Positions 51,847 to 60,937 are shown, counted from the first letter of the stretch. The stretch is DNA of 64,000 nt from Tenacibaculum gallaicum (GCF_003387615.1 NZ_QUNS01000001.1:412241-476240), one strand, 5' to 3'. Numbers and translations: made by a program. The notes: generated by a model not told the origin, from the sequence alone.

Positions 51847-52393
51847 ACTATTTTTGCTGGCATCAGCAATATTTTTAATAAGTTGTGGTGAGGAAACCTT
51901 GCCTAAACCAAAAGGATATTTAAGTTTAGAGTATCCTCATAAAACCTACAAGAAAGCAAATTTAAATAAACCGTATACGGTTGAAATAGCTCAAATAGCT
52001 CAAGCTAAAGATTTGCCAAAAAATTGGATAAAAGTTGAATATCCAAGCTTAAAAGCATCCGTGGATATTACATATCGTCCCATTGAAGATAATTTAAGAG
52101 AATTGTTAATTGAGTCTGAAAAATTAGTATTTGAGCATGCAATAAAAGCAGATCAAATTACTGCTCCAGTTGAATATACAAACCCAAATACAAAAGTTTA
52201 CGGGAGTTTATACCAAATTTTAGGGAATGCTGCTTCACAAGTGCAGTTTCATGCAACAGATAGCTCTAAACACTTTTTAAAAGGCTCTTTATTTTTCTAT
52301 ACAAAACCAAATTATGATTCTATTTTACCAGCAGTTGAATACATTAAAAAAGATATGATTCATATGATGGAAACGTTGGAGTGGAAGAAGTAA
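51839..52393 (+). CDS. gldD: Gliding motility lipoprotein GldD
   Basis: The 184-residue lipoprotein has Cys16 in IFLISCGEE and the family hallmark PKPKGYLSLEYP, with VEYTNPNTKVYGSLYQILG later. GldD is required for gliding and for type IX secretion in Flavobacterium. It overlaps gldE by 8 bases, which supports coupled expression. Confidence 0.95.
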   Translation: MRKLFLLASAIFLISCGEETLPKPKGYLSLEYPHKTYKKANLNKPYTVEIAQIAQAKDLPKNWIKVEYPSLKASVDITYRPIEDNLRELLIESEKLVFEHAIKADQITAPVEYTNPNTKVYGSLYQILGNAASQVQFHATDSSKHFLKGSLFFYTKPNYDSILPAVEYIKKDMIHMMETLEWKK

Positions 52394-52410
52394 AGTGTTA
52401 TATTAGCTAG

Positions 52411-52956
52411 ATGAAAAAGATATTTTTATTTTGTGTATTTATTCTTGTGTCAGAATTTTGTTTCTCACAATCTGATATTTCTTTTGAAAAAGGAGTTAGA
52501 GTTGTAGAGAAAAAAGAGAAGGAAAATTTTGTTACACCAAAATCAATTCTTTTTATATTCGAAGGGGATACACATTTAATTAATTACTATTTAGAGCTTA
52601 GAGAAAAAATAAAAAAAGAAGCTAGGAAAAATAAGATAAAGGCAGGATTTAATTATGAATTATCGTCTACAAACCCTTTTAAGGAAGATTTAGAGTCCAT
52701 TCCGAAAAAAAAGAAAGAAAAATTAGATTATGAAACGACTTGTACAATATACTCTTCTTTTTCTAGAACTCCAGAAAGATGGGGTAAATATCAAAATATA
52801 AAAAAAAGAAAGACACAGCATTTTTTAAATTTTAAAATAAAAAATATAAAAAATGAAGAAATATTTACTTGTAAGTTAGATATTCATGCATATTATACCA
52901 TTGTTACAGAAAGTAAAAAATCAAGTAAATTGTTTTTTGAGTTAATTACTAATTAA
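52411..52956 (+). CDS. Exported protein of unknown function
   Basis: The 181 residues begin with a clear signal peptide (KKIFLFCVFILVSEFCFSQ) followed by a Lys-rich soluble domain. The region around FEGDTHLINYYLELREKIKK and the later KTQHFLNFKIKNIKNEEIF suggests an alpha/beta or beta-sandwich periplasmic protein. I do not recognise the family. It follows gldD by 17 bases on the same strand but is AT-richer and more Lys-rich than the gld genes, so it may be a later addition to that unit. Confidence 0.65.
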   Translation: MKKIFLFCVFILVSEFCFSQSDISFEKGVRVVEKKEKENFVTPKSILFIFEGDTHLINYYLELREKIKKEARKNKIKAGFNYELSSTNPFKEDLESIPKKKKEKLDYETTCTIYSSFSRTPERWGKYQNIKKRKTQHFLNFKIKNIKNEEIFTCKLDIHAYYTIVTESKKSSKLFFELITN

Positions 52957-52962
52957 TAGTTC

Positions 52963-53982
52963 TTAATTTATTTTGTATGATTGAAGCCATAAATAAAACT
53001 GCAATCCAAATAAAACTGCACCCGATAATAAGTGTACCGCTTGTGTTCCTAATGGGAATTCAGCATAGTACATCAAAATACCAGTTATGGTTTCTAAAAA
53101 TATTAAGAACACTATCCAGTTTACCAGTTTGTAACCTAAGTTTTTTACTTGGTTTAAGTAAAAAAGCCCAAGATTTACGAGTACAATAGCTATAGTAAAT
53201 GAACGGTGGATGTAGAATTTTATATTTGGATCCATCAAGCTATAATGTTTGTTTTCAAACCCATATAATTTTACTTGTTCATCAATAAATTGGCGTACCT
53301 GTGTTCCTAAAGCAATTTGAATTAGTGAAAATACAGCTGAAAGAATTACTAACTTACTAAATAAGGAATTGTATTTGTATGATATTTTCTTTCGATCGGA
53401 AACGATGTAAAGCAACCATAAAAGTAGGGCTACAATTATTAAACCACCAACCATGTGAATGGTAATTATTGTTGGTTTTAAGTTAGAATCTACTACAGTT
53501 TTTCCTAACCAAGCTTCAAATAACATTAAAAAGAAAGCTCCGAATGATAAAAGCGTAATTTGTTTGTTTTCTTTCCAAAATTTAACAGAAATAAAAATTA
53601 AAAACAGAAAAGGAATTCCAGCCAAAGCAGAACTTAGCCGGTTAATGTACTCTGTCCAGGTGTGAAATTTATTGAATTTTGCGTAGTCGTGCTTTGTGTA
53701 TTTTTCCCAGTTATTGCTGTTAAACTCTTGAGTAGTTTTTATATCGTGTCCTGCTACAAATAAGACTTCACCTTTTACGATAATCATCCCTTCTTTATAT
53801 TCAGAATCAGGTTGCCATGTAATTTGTTCTTCAGAGGTCGGGGGAATGTAATATCCAAAACACTTTGGCCAATCAGGACACCCCATTCCTGAACCTGTCA
53901 TACGAACAACAGAACCAGCTAAAAATATAACATATACCGCAATTAACGAGATTTTTACAATGAGAGGAAAGTGTTTTTTCAT
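52963..53982 (-). CDS. ctaA: Heme A synthase, COX15/CtaA family
   Basis: The 339-residue protein has about eight membrane segments and oxidises heme O to heme A for aa3-type oxidases. Key parts are AGSVVRMTGSGMGCPDWPKC, FHTWTEYINRLSSAL (heme-ligand His region), IHMVGGLIIVALLL, IQIALGTQVRQFID and the C-terminal QAVHLLSGAVLFGLQ. The Cys in the GMGCPDWPKC loop is typical of the COX15 type. The gene is monocistronic and convergent with the exported protein gene. Confidence 0.93.
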   Translation of the reverse strand: MKKHFPLIVKISLIAVYVIFLAGSVVRMTGSGMGCPDWPKCFGYYIPPTSEEQITWQPDSEYKEGMIIVKGEVLFVAGHDIKTTQEFNSNNWEKYTKHDYAKFNKFHTWTEYINRLSSALAGIPFLFLIFISVKFWKENKQITLLSFGAFFLMLFEAWLGKTVVDSNLKPTIITIHMVGGLIIVALLLWLLYIVSDRKKISYKYNSLFSKLVILSAVFSLIQIALGTQVRQFIDEQVKLYGFENKHYSLMDPNIKFYIHRSFTIAIVLVNLGLFYLNQVKNLGYKLVNWIVFLIFLETITGILMYYAEFPLGTQAVHLLSGAVLFGLQFYLWLQSYKIN

Positions 53983-54022
53983 CAGAAGAAAATTTTAGCA
54001 AAGATACTTAAAAGGCATAAAA

Positions 54023-54046
54023 AAAGCTCCTAATTTTAGGAGCTTT
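54023..54046 (-). terminator. Terminator after the HMA-domain lipoprotein
   Basis: AAAGCTCCTAA pairs with TTAGGAGCTTT, and a run of T follows on the minus strand. It lies 22 bases after the stop codon. Confidence 0.9.
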
Positions 54047-54067
54047 CGATATTGTTTGAATTAACAA

Positions 54068-54592
54068 TTATGCTTTTTTGTTTTCAGTACAACAAGCCAT
54101 AGTACAACCTTCTTTACAAGCTTCCTTTTCAGTCTCGGTTTTTGTGCAACACTCTTTTTTGCAATCGGTTTCACAAGATTTTTTGTCTGCTTTTTTAGCA
54201 GCGCAACAAGCCATTGTACAATCTGTTTTACAAGTTTTTTTAGCGGCTTCAGAAGCCTTGTACATATCACCACTACCAATTCCTTCAACAAAAGCAATTA
54301 AATCAGCTTTGTTTGTTTTGTTAGCATCATATTTTATTGTTGCAATACTATCGTTAAAAACAACGTTTGCTTCTAAAACACCTTCTTTCTTACTTAAGTC
54401 AGAAGCTATTTTTCTAGCGCAACCTATTTCGCAAGTCATTCCTGAAATACTTAGTGAAAGATCTTTAGTATCAACAGCAACTTCAGTTTTTTGCTCCTGA
54501 GTAGCTTCCTCTTTTTTACCCTCATTTTTACATCCAACAACTAAAAAGCTTACGATAGCTAAAGTGAATAGTATTTTCTGAATTTTCATCAT
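54068..54592 (-). CDS. Heavy-metal-associated-domain lipoprotein with Cys-rich repeat tail
   Basis: The 174-residue lipoprotein (Cys21 in FLVVGCKNE) has an HMA fold (about 44-110) with metal site GMTCEIGCARKI (Cys54 and Cys58, spaced CxxxC instead of the usual CxxC). The C-terminal 55 residues contain three copies of a Cys pattern CxxxCxxxCC: CKTDCTMACC, CETDCKKECC and CKEGCTMACC, separated by Lys/Glu-rich spacers. The likely role is periplasmic or surface binding of copper, zinc or a similar soft metal. No P-type ATPase or efflux gene is adjacent. Confidence 0.82.
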   Translation of the reverse strand: MMKIQKILFTLAIVSFLVVGCKNEGKKEEATQEQKTEVAVDTKDLSLSISGMTCEIGCARKIASDLSKKEGVLEANVVFNDSIATIKYDANKTNKADLIAFVEGIGSGDMYKASEAAKKTCKTDCTMACCAAKKADKKSCETDCKKECCTKTETEKEACKEGCTMACCTENKKA

Positions 54593-54681
54593 TTTTATTT
54601 ATTGAGTTATTCAGCAAATTTATCAATAAAATCAAAATTAAAAACAGAAATAGGCGACTTTTGTGTTTAAATTAATTGAAA

Positions 54682-55554
54682 ATGAATAATCAACAACAAA
54701 AATGGTTGTTTTTAATAGTACTTTCACTAGTTTGGGGAAGCTCTTTTATTTTAATGAAAAAGGCGCTAATTGGGTTAAGTCCAATTCAAGTAGGGGCTTT
54801 ACGAATGTTAATTACAGCAGTTTTTTTATTGTTAGTTGGATTTAATAGTTTAAAAAGAATAGAAAAAAGACACTGGAAGTACGTGGCTTATACAGCAGTT
54901 TTAGGTACTTTTTTCCCTTCGTTTTTATTTGCTTTTGCTGTAAGTAAAATAGACAGTTCTATACCCGCTATTTTAAACTCATTAACGCCTTTTAATACAT
55001 TTATTTTTGGTGCGTTGGTATTTGGGTTTACTTTTAAAAGAAAACAGTTTTATGGCGTTTTAATAGGTTTAGTAGGAACTTTGATGCTTATTTTAAAGGG
55101 AGCTGAGTTGAATCCGAATCAAAATTATTGGTATGCTATTTTAATATTAATAGCCTCAATAGGTTATGCGTTTAATGTAAATATGATTAAGAAATATTTA
55201 AATGATTTAGATGCGTTAGCTATCACTACAGGAAACTTTTTGTTATTGATAATACCAGCATTCGTAGTTTTGATGTTTTCTGGATTCTTTTCAACTTTTG
55301 AAGTAACAACAGAAACTACTTCAGCGTTAGGTTATATTACTGTTTTAGCTGTGTTAGGAACAGGGATAGCAAAAGTGTTGTTTAACAAAATGGTGCACCT
55401 ATCTTCTCCTGTTTTTGCAGCTTCTGTAACATATTTAATTCCTGCTGTTGCTGTAATGTGGGGGGTTATTGATGGAGAAAAATTAAGTTTAATTCAATTG
55501 TTAGCAGGAGGGATTATTTTGTTTGGTGTTTGGTTGGTTAATAAGGCTAGATAG
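54682..55554 (+). CDS. EamA/DMT-family transporter
   Basis: The 290-residue protein has ten hydrophobic segments in two EamA repeats (first repeat SLVWGSSFILMKKAL, second around LILIASIGYAFNVNMIKKYL). The ATG at 54682 is preferred over a TTG two codons before. It exports amino acids or other small metabolites; the substrate is not readable from sequence. It is monocistronic, with a bidirectional terminator after it. Confidence 0.88.
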   Translation: MNNQQQKWLFLIVLSLVWGSSFILMKKALIGLSPIQVGALRMLITAVFLLLVGFNSLKRIEKRHWKYVAYTAVLGTFFPSFLFAFAVSKIDSSIPAILNSLTPFNTFIFGALVFGFTFKRKQFYGVLIGLVGTLMLILKGAELNPNQNYWYAILILIASIGYAFNVNMIKKYLNDLDALAITTGNFLLLIIPAFVVLMFSGFFSTFEVTTETTSALGYITVLAVLGTGIAKVLFNKMVHLSSPVFAASVTYLIPAVAVMWGVIDGEKLSLIQLLAGGIILFGVWLVNKAR

Positions 55555-55575
55555 TTTTAAAATTACTTAAAATAA

Positions 55576-55608
55576 AAAAGAGCCAAAATATTGCATTTTG
55601 GCTCTTTT
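55576..55608. terminator. Bidirectional terminator between transporter and M16 genes
   Basis: AAAAGAGCCAAAAT and ATTTTGGCTCTTTT form a 14-bp perfect stem between convergent genes. Confidence 0.93.
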
Positions 55609-55634
55609 AGTTCTTATAGACTTAAGTCTAATTA

Positions 55635-57689
55635 TTATTTAAAATCAGCGTCAGAAACTCCTTCGTTAATTTTAATTTCTTTTACGATGAACTCTATATT
55701 CATTGGTCCATTTTTTTGAATCATTTTATAAGGGAATTTAATTCCATTTACCTCTTTGTAATCTGAAAATATTACAGGCACCTTCATATTCCCTTGTGGT
55801 CCTTTAGCTGTTTTTACTTCTTTAACCTTTAATCCAGATTTTACATCATAAAAAATTTCTTTTTTACCATGTTTAATCACGTAAGCATTTTTTCCATCTA
55901 TAGGTTCAATTCTATCTAAAGTCCCTGTTTTATAAGCTTTATCAATAAAAGGAGCAGCAGTATTTTTAACTTCTTCTAAATCATCTCCTGCCATTTCTTT
56001 TTTCTGACCTTGAACTTCTTGATATCCTTTAGTTCCGTCAAAAATTATTTTTTGCATTACATTACCCATCATAGAAACAACTACAGAAGATTTATTAGGA
56101 GTGGCGCTTTTTTGGACCAAACTTAATTGCATTCCTTGAACTTTAGCTTCAGAAGAAATCATTAGAGAATTTATGCTTGCTACTTTGTCTTTACCTCCAA
56201 TGGCTTTAAAGTAGTTGTCAACAACTGAGCTTGCTGTAGTACCTGCTGGAATAGGTAAACTCATTTCAGGCTTTTCAGTAGGATTGGCATATGCATCAAA
56301 ATAATTGATTTTATATTCTGATGTTTTTTCTAAGTTTTTTAAAACGTCAATTCCCTTACCTGTAATAATTATACGAGCTTTATCTCCTTTGAAGTGCTTA
56401 ATTGCTGCATTCTGAACATCGTCTAAAGTAACAGAATTAATGTTTTCTAAATATTTTTCATAAAAATTACTTGGCAAGTTATAACGAGCAATATTTAATG
56501 CAAAATTAGCTGCTACAGATGGTTTTTGAACATTACGTACAAAACTACCTATGTATTCTGCTTTAGAATTTTTTAATTCTTCAGGCGTTACTTTTTGGTA
56601 ACGAATTTTATTAATTTCCTTTTGAATTTCTACCACAGTACTATCTGTAACTATGTTTCTTACAGCTGCACTTGCTTTAAAAATTCCAGCATTTTTATTT
56701 TTATCTTGTGAAAGACTTGAATAAGACCCGTAAGTATACCCTTTATCTTCGCGCAAGTTCATGAATAAACGGGCAGTTCCACCTCCACCTAAAATATTAT
56801 TAGCTAATAAGGCTGCATAATAATCTTTATCACCTAATGTTAAGTCAACAGTATTAATTACAGCTACTTGAGATTGTACTGCATTAGGCATATTTATAAA
56901 GTTAATTTCAGTAGTGTTAACATTAGTAGGTATATTATAACTAGCAGCAGGAATAGTTCCTTTTTTCCAGTCGTTGAATAAACTTTTAACTAACGTTTTG
57001 GTTTCAGAAGGATTAATATCTCCAACTATTACAAGATATGCGTTGTTTGGTTTATAATAAGTATTATAATTATTTTTTGCATCTTGAAGCGTAATATTTT
57101 TAATACTTTTTTTAGTTATAAACTCACCGTATGGATGATCCTTACCGTACACTAAAGCATCTTCAACCCTACTAGCAACAGCTTCTACACTTTTCTCGTT
57201 AGATTTAATTCCTTCTAAAGTACGTTCAATTACTTTATCGAACTCTTCTTGTGTAAATTTAGGGTTTTTAACACCGTCAGCCATTAAACCTAAAACCTCA
57301 CTAAAATATTTTGTTAATGATCTTACCGATGCACCATTGCTTCTAAAAGAAACATTTGCTCCAAGGTAATCAACTCTTTCATTAAACTCATCTTTAGGCA
57401 TATTTGTTGTACCATTGCCTAGCATGTTTCCCATAACTTGAGAAACCCCTGTTTTATCACCTTCTAAATAAATAGAATTATCAATTGTTAATGAAGCAGA
57501 AACTCTAGGTAGTTTATGGTTTTCAACCATAATTACTTGCAAACCATTGTTTAATTTGAACTTTTCAGCTTTTCCTAATTTAATTTTAGGAGCCGGTCCT
57601 GGTTTAGGTTGTACACTTCTATCTATTTGAGCATTTACAGCAAAAGACATGCTTACAACTGCTAATGCTGCTATTATTATTTTTTTCAT
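55635..57689 (-). CDS. M16-family protein lacking the zinc motif (inactive partner), with C-terminal extension
   Basis: The 684-residue exported protein (signal MKKIIIAALAVVSMSFAVNA) has two M16 domains (about 35-480). Where M16 proteases carry HxxEH, it reads SQVMGNMLGNGT, so zinc ligands are absent. An extra C-terminal domain of about 190 residues (about 495-684) is beta-rich, similar in style to lipoprotein-sorting-type folds. It follows the active M16 gene by 21 bases, consistent with the active/inactive heterodimers known for M16B proteases. The substrate is unknown. Confidence 0.87.
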   Translation of the reverse strand: MKKIIIAALAVVSMSFAVNAQIDRSVQPKPGPAPKIKLGKAEKFKLNNGLQVIMVENHKLPRVSASLTIDNSIYLEGDKTGVSQVMGNMLGNGTTNMPKDEFNERVDYLGANVSFRSNGASVRSLTKYFSEVLGLMADGVKNPKFTQEEFDKVIERTLEGIKSNEKSVEAVASRVEDALVYGKDHPYGEFITKKSIKNITLQDAKNNYNTYYKPNNAYLVIVGDINPSETKTLVKSLFNDWKKGTIPAASYNIPTNVNTTEINFINMPNAVQSQVAVINTVDLTLGDKDYYAALLANNILGGGGTARLFMNLREDKGYTYGSYSSLSQDKNKNAGIFKASAAVRNIVTDSTVVEIQKEINKIRYQKVTPEELKNSKAEYIGSFVRNVQKPSVAANFALNIARYNLPSNFYEKYLENINSVTLDDVQNAAIKHFKGDKARIIITGKGIDVLKNLEKTSEYKINYFDAYANPTEKPEMSLPIPAGTTASSVVDNYFKAIGGKDKVASINSLMISSEAKVQGMQLSLVQKSATPNKSSVVVSMMGNVMQKIIFDGTKGYQEVQGQKKEMAGDDLEEVKNTAAPFIDKAYKTGTLDRIEPIDGKNAYVIKHGKKEIFYDVKSGLKVKEVKTAKGPQGNMKVPVIFSDYKEVNGIKFPYKMIQKNGPMNIEFIVKEIKINEGVSDADFK

Positions 57690-57710
57690 ATCGAATGTCT
57701 TATTACTGAA

Positions 57711-59027
57711 TTATTTTTTTGACTCTGGTAAATATTCCATCACCAAACGTTGGTTAGTGTTTAAGTATTTTTTTGCTACGTCTTTAATTTCCTCACGTGT
57801 AATTGATCTGTAAATATCAATTTCAGTATTTATTAAATTAGTATCACCATACAACACATTATAACGAGCTAATGAATTAGCAATACCTTCTACACTTGAG
57901 TTGGCATTCACAAAATTATTTTCAAACTTATTTTGTAATTTTTGATAATCTTTTTCTGAAATTAAATTTGTTTGTAGTTTTACCACTTCTTCATCAATCT
58001 CTTTTACTAAACTTTGTAAAGAGTTATTTCCTAATGGAAGCGCAAATAAAATATAGGTTCCATAATCTTCTTGACTTAAGTTTATAGCACCAGCCTGTAG
58101 AGCCATTTTTTTAGTGTCAACTAATTTCTTATAAAGCACAGAACTTTTTCCGCCACTTAAATAAGTAGAAATCATATCTAATACACGAGCATCTCTGGTT
58201 TTCATAGAAGGAGTTCTATAAGCGGCCATAATTGCAGGTATTTGAATGTTAGGATCGTAAGCTTTAGCAAAAAACTCCTTTGTAATAGGGTTTTCTTTCG
58301 GGAAATCTCTTGCAATATCTTTACCACGAGGTATAGGTTCAAAGTAATCTTTAATAAGGCGTTTAGCTTCTTTAACCTCAAAATCTCCTGCAACTACCAA
58401 AGTAGCATTATTTGGTACATAATATTTTTTATTAAATGCTAAAAAATCTTCTAAGGTAGCAGCATCCAAATGTTCCATTTTACCTATAGTAGTTCCTTTG
58501 TATGGATGTTTTTTAAACATGTTTTTCTTAACATTCTCTAAAAAACGAGAGTAAGGTTGGTTATCTACACGTAAACGTTTTTCTTCTTTTACAACTTCGT
58601 TTTGTGTGTCTACACCTTCTTGACCAATAATTGGATGTAATAAACGTTCAGATTCCATCCATATCCCTAATTCTAAATTATTAGAAGGAAAAACCTCGTA
58701 ATAATACGTTCTGTCATCGGTAGTATTGGCATTGTTAGTACCTCCATTAGAAGAAACTATTTTAAACCACTCTCCTTTTTTAATGTTTTTTGTACCCTCA
58801 AATAATAAATGCTCAAAAAAGTGAGCCATTCCTGTTCTATTTGGTTGCTCATCTTTAGCACCTACATGGTACATAACAGATGTTGTTACTACTGGTGCTG
58901 TATTATCTTGATGTAATATAACATGCATTCCATTGCTTAAATCATACTCTTCAAAATCAACCTTTTGAGCATACGTAAAATGAAATGCCATAAAAGCTGA
59001 AGTTAGAGCGATAACTCTTTTTCTCAT
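57711..59027 (-). CDS. M16-family zinc protease (active subunit)
   Basis: The 438-residue exported protease (signal RKRVIALTSAFMAFHFTYA) has the inverted zinc motif HFFEH in GMAHFFEHLLFEG with a downstream Glu in the VVKEEKRLR region. Two M16 domains follow. It is the first gene of a two-gene operon with the zinc-site-less partner. Such pairs degrade short peptides in the periplasm. Confidence 0.92.
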   Translation of the reverse strand: MRKRVIALTSAFMAFHFTYAQKVDFEEYDLSNGMHVILHQDNTAPVVTTSVMYHVGAKDEQPNRTGMAHFFEHLLFEGTKNIKKGEWFKIVSSNGGTNNANTTDDRTYYYEVFPSNNLELGIWMESERLLHPIIGQEGVDTQNEVVKEEKRLRVDNQPYSRFLENVKKNMFKKHPYKGTTIGKMEHLDAATLEDFLAFNKKYYVPNNATLVVAGDFEVKEAKRLIKDYFEPIPRGKDIARDFPKENPITKEFFAKAYDPNIQIPAIMAAYRTPSMKTRDARVLDMISTYLSGGKSSVLYKKLVDTKKMALQAGAINLSQEDYGTYILFALPLGNNSLQSLVKEIDEEVVKLQTNLISEKDYQKLQNKFENNFVNANSSVEGIANSLARYNVLYGDTNLINTEIDIYRSITREEIKDVAKKYLNTNQRLVMEYLPESKK

Positions 59028-59215
59028 TGATTAAAGTTTAATTTTTAATAATTTTCATGTATGTGACGTGAATTTAATTACTTTGTTACGTTTTTAACAA
59101 GGTTTTTTGAAAAAAAAAGCCTCGTTAATTTGAAGTTAAATAACTTTCTTTTTTATCTTTTATATTAGGTTAATATATAGTTTTGCTTGCTCGTTATTAA
59201 ATAAAATTAATAATT

Positions 59216-59701
59216 ATGAAGATAAAAAAAATACTTTTCTTGATGTTTTTTAGTTGCTTAACATTAACTATTGTTAGCTGTGAGAGTGATGATATTGAAC
59301 AAATAAAAAGTTCTTATATAGATGGAGGCATAGGAACTTCTACTAGTACTGGAGCTGTTAATTTTAATTTTAATATTCCGCAGAATCACTATACAGGTCA
59401 TGTTCGTATAATAATACATGGTCCTATCGGTGATCAAGAAAGAACTGTAAGTGGTAAAGGGAATCGACAAGTTTCTTTTTCTAATGTACAAAGTGGTGTA
59501 TATGATTATACTTTTGAATATTATTATGTGGATAACAACTATGATTATGCTGGAGGAGAATATGATTTTTCTACAAAGAACTGGTCAAATTACTATAACG
59601 AAACAAGTTATATCCCCAGCTTACATAAAGGATCGTCAATAAGTGAAGTATTGGAAATTAAGAGCGGAATGACCTTAGTTTTTGATTTTCAATTGAATTA
59701 A
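59216..59701 (+). CDS. Lipoprotein of unknown function
   Basis: This 161-residue lipoprotein has Cys22 in LTIVSCESDD, a short linker, and a beta-sandwich-like domain (about 45-160) rich in Tyr, Asn and Ser (YDYTFEYYYVDNNYDYAGGE). I recognise no family. The pattern fits an outer-membrane lipoprotein facing outward. It is monocistronic and precedes the rplU promoter. Confidence 0.7.
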   Translation: MKIKKILFLMFFSCLTLTIVSCESDDIEQIKSSYIDGGIGTSTSTGAVNFNFNIPQNHYTGHVRIIIHGPIGDQERTVSGKGNRQVSFSNVQSGVYDYTFEYYYVDNNYDYAGGEYDFSTKNWSNYYNETSYIPSLHKGSSISEVLEIKSGMTLVFDFQLN

Positions 59702-59736
59702 GTCAAAAATACATTTTAATGTATTTAAAAAATATG

Positions 59737-59744
59737 TATATTTG
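59737..59744 (+). promoter_or_regulatory. -7 promoter box of rplU-rpmA
   Basis: TATATTTGCACCC matches TAnnTTTG and is identical over 13 bases to the HU-like gene promoter. The leader is about 50 bases. Confidence 0.75.
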
Positions 59745-59801
59745 CACCCGCATTTTTATTAAGAAAGTGTGAATTTGAAGTATAAACGCAAAACAAATAG
59801 T

Positions 59802-60287
59802 ATGTACGCAATCGTAGAGATAGCAGGGCAGCAATTTAAAGTAGCAAAAGACCAAAAAGTATACGTACACCGTTTACAAGAAGCAGAAGGATCAAAAGTA
59901 ACTTTTGATAATGTAATGCTTATTGAAGATAAAGGAAACGTTACTATTGGCGCCCCAGCTATAGAAGGTGCAGGAGTAACTGCAAAAATTTTAGGTCACT
60001 TAAAAGGTGATAAAGTAATCGTTTTCAAGAAGAAAAGAAGAAAAGGTTACAAAAAGAAAAATGGACACAGACAGTATTTAACTGAAATCCAAATCGAAGG
60101 AATTTCTGCGTCAGGAGTAAAGAAAGCAGCAGCTAAAAAAGAAGCTCCTAAAGCTGAAACAAAAGAAGAATCGAAGGATTTAAGTTCAATGACTGTAGCA
60201 GAATTAAAGGCTTTAGCTAAAGAGCAAGGTATTACAGGATATACTTCTTTAAAGAAAGCAGAATTAATTGAAGCATTAAGTAAATAA
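59802..60287 (+). CDS. rplU: 50S ribosomal protein L21 with C-terminal Rho_N/SAP-like extension
   Basis: The start is ATG 59802 (MYAIVEIAGQQFKVAKDQK), giving 161 residues; an upstream TTG-type frame extension is not family-like. The L21 core covers about 1-103 (KKRRKGYKKKNGHRQYLTE, TEIQIEGI). It is followed by an Ala/Lys linker and a 36-residue module (LSSMTVAELKALAKEQGI, then LKKAELIEALSK) resembling Rho N-terminal or SAP nucleic-acid-binding motifs. It leads the rplU-rpmA operon. Confidence 0.93.
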   Translation: MYAIVEIAGQQFKVAKDQKVYVHRLQEAEGSKVTFDNVMLIEDKGNVTIGAPAIEGAGVTAKILGHLKGDKVIVFKKKRRKGYKKKNGHRQYLTEIQIEGISASGVKKAAAKKEAPKAETKEESKDLSSMTVAELKALAKEQGITGYTSLKKAELIEALSK

Positions 60288-60309
60288 TTAACTTTAAAAA
60301 CTTACAAAG

Positions 60310-60570
60310 ATGGCTCATAAGAAAGGTGTCGGTAGTTCGAAGAACGGTCGTGAATCAGAATCGAAACGATTAGGAGTAAAAATTTTTGGAGGACAAGCCG
60401 CAATAGCAGGTAACATTATTGTTCGTCAAAGAGGAACTCAACACAATCCAGGTGAAAATGTTTACATGGGTAAAGATCATACTTTACATGCTAAAGTTGA
60501 TGGTGTTGTTAAATTTCAAAAGAAAAGAGATGATAAATCATACGTTTCTGTAACTCCATTCGAGGCTTAA
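60310..60570 (+). CDS. rpmA: 50S ribosomal protein L27
   Basis: The 86-residue L27 starts [20 protein letters not shown] and has the conserved [20 protein letters not shown]. It needs no N-terminal cleavage motif. It lies 22 bases after rplU and is followed by a terminator. Confidence 0.97.
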   Translation: MAHKKGVGSSKNGRESESKRLGVKIFGGQAAIAGNIIVRQRGTQHNPGENVYMGKDHTLHAKVDGVVKFQKKRDDKSYVSVTPFEA

Positions 60571-60594
60571 GAAACTAACTGATTAGAATAAGAT

Positions 60595-60626
60595 AAAAGC
60601 TCAACTATTTTTAGTTGAGCTTTTTT
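60595..60626 (+). terminator. Terminator of rplU-rpmA
   Basis: AAAAGCTCAACTA pairs with TAGTTGAGCTTTT, followed by T, 25 bases after the rpmA stop. Confidence 0.92.
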
Positions 60627-60658
60627 GTGTATATAAACTGAACATTAAAATTTATATA

Positions 60659-60687
60659 AAAAAACACCACTTTTTAAGTGGTGTTTT
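60659..60687 (-). terminator. Second hairpin, best read as a minus-strand terminator
   Basis: AAAAACACCACTT pairs with AAGTGGTGTTTTT. The minus-strand product ends in seven or eight T. No minus-strand gene lies before it, so the stretch 60690-60912 may hold a small RNA. Otherwise I see only promoter sequence there. Confidence 0.6.
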
Positions 60688-60912
60688 TATAACTTAATAT
60701 CATTATTGATTAATCCCCCAATTTATCAATATGATTCCCCTTGTGTATTACACTACAAATATCAGATGAAAAAACATTTTTTACAGTAATGGATGTATAA
60801 ATGGTTTGTTTTTTTGTGTAAATGGTAAAAAATTTATATTTATCATATAGTTTTAGCCTGTTTTTTTGCTAAAACCGTATTGGTTACATTTCATTTTTAA
60901 AATATTATCTGT

Positions 60913-60920
60913 TACATTTG
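60913..60920 (+). promoter_or_regulatory. -7 promoter box and inverted repeat before the LytTR regulator gene
   Basis: TACATTTG fits TAnnTTTG, 18 bases before the ATG. TACATTT (60913-60919) and AAATGTA (60925-60931) form an inverted repeat over this box, a possible autoregulatory site. Confidence 0.55.
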
Positions 60921-60937
60921 GTATAAATGTACATGAA

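Noticed and set aside
54061..54297. 78-codon frame overlapping the metal lipoprotein on the same strand
   Set aside because: It is the out-of-frame reading of Lys/Cys-rich repeat codons; the lipoprotein frame has signal peptide, lipobox and HMA motif.
60659..60687. Second terminator as a backup for rpmA
   Set aside because: Possible, but the first hairpin is already strong and the better T run is on the minus strand, so a minus-strand transcript was preferred as explanation.
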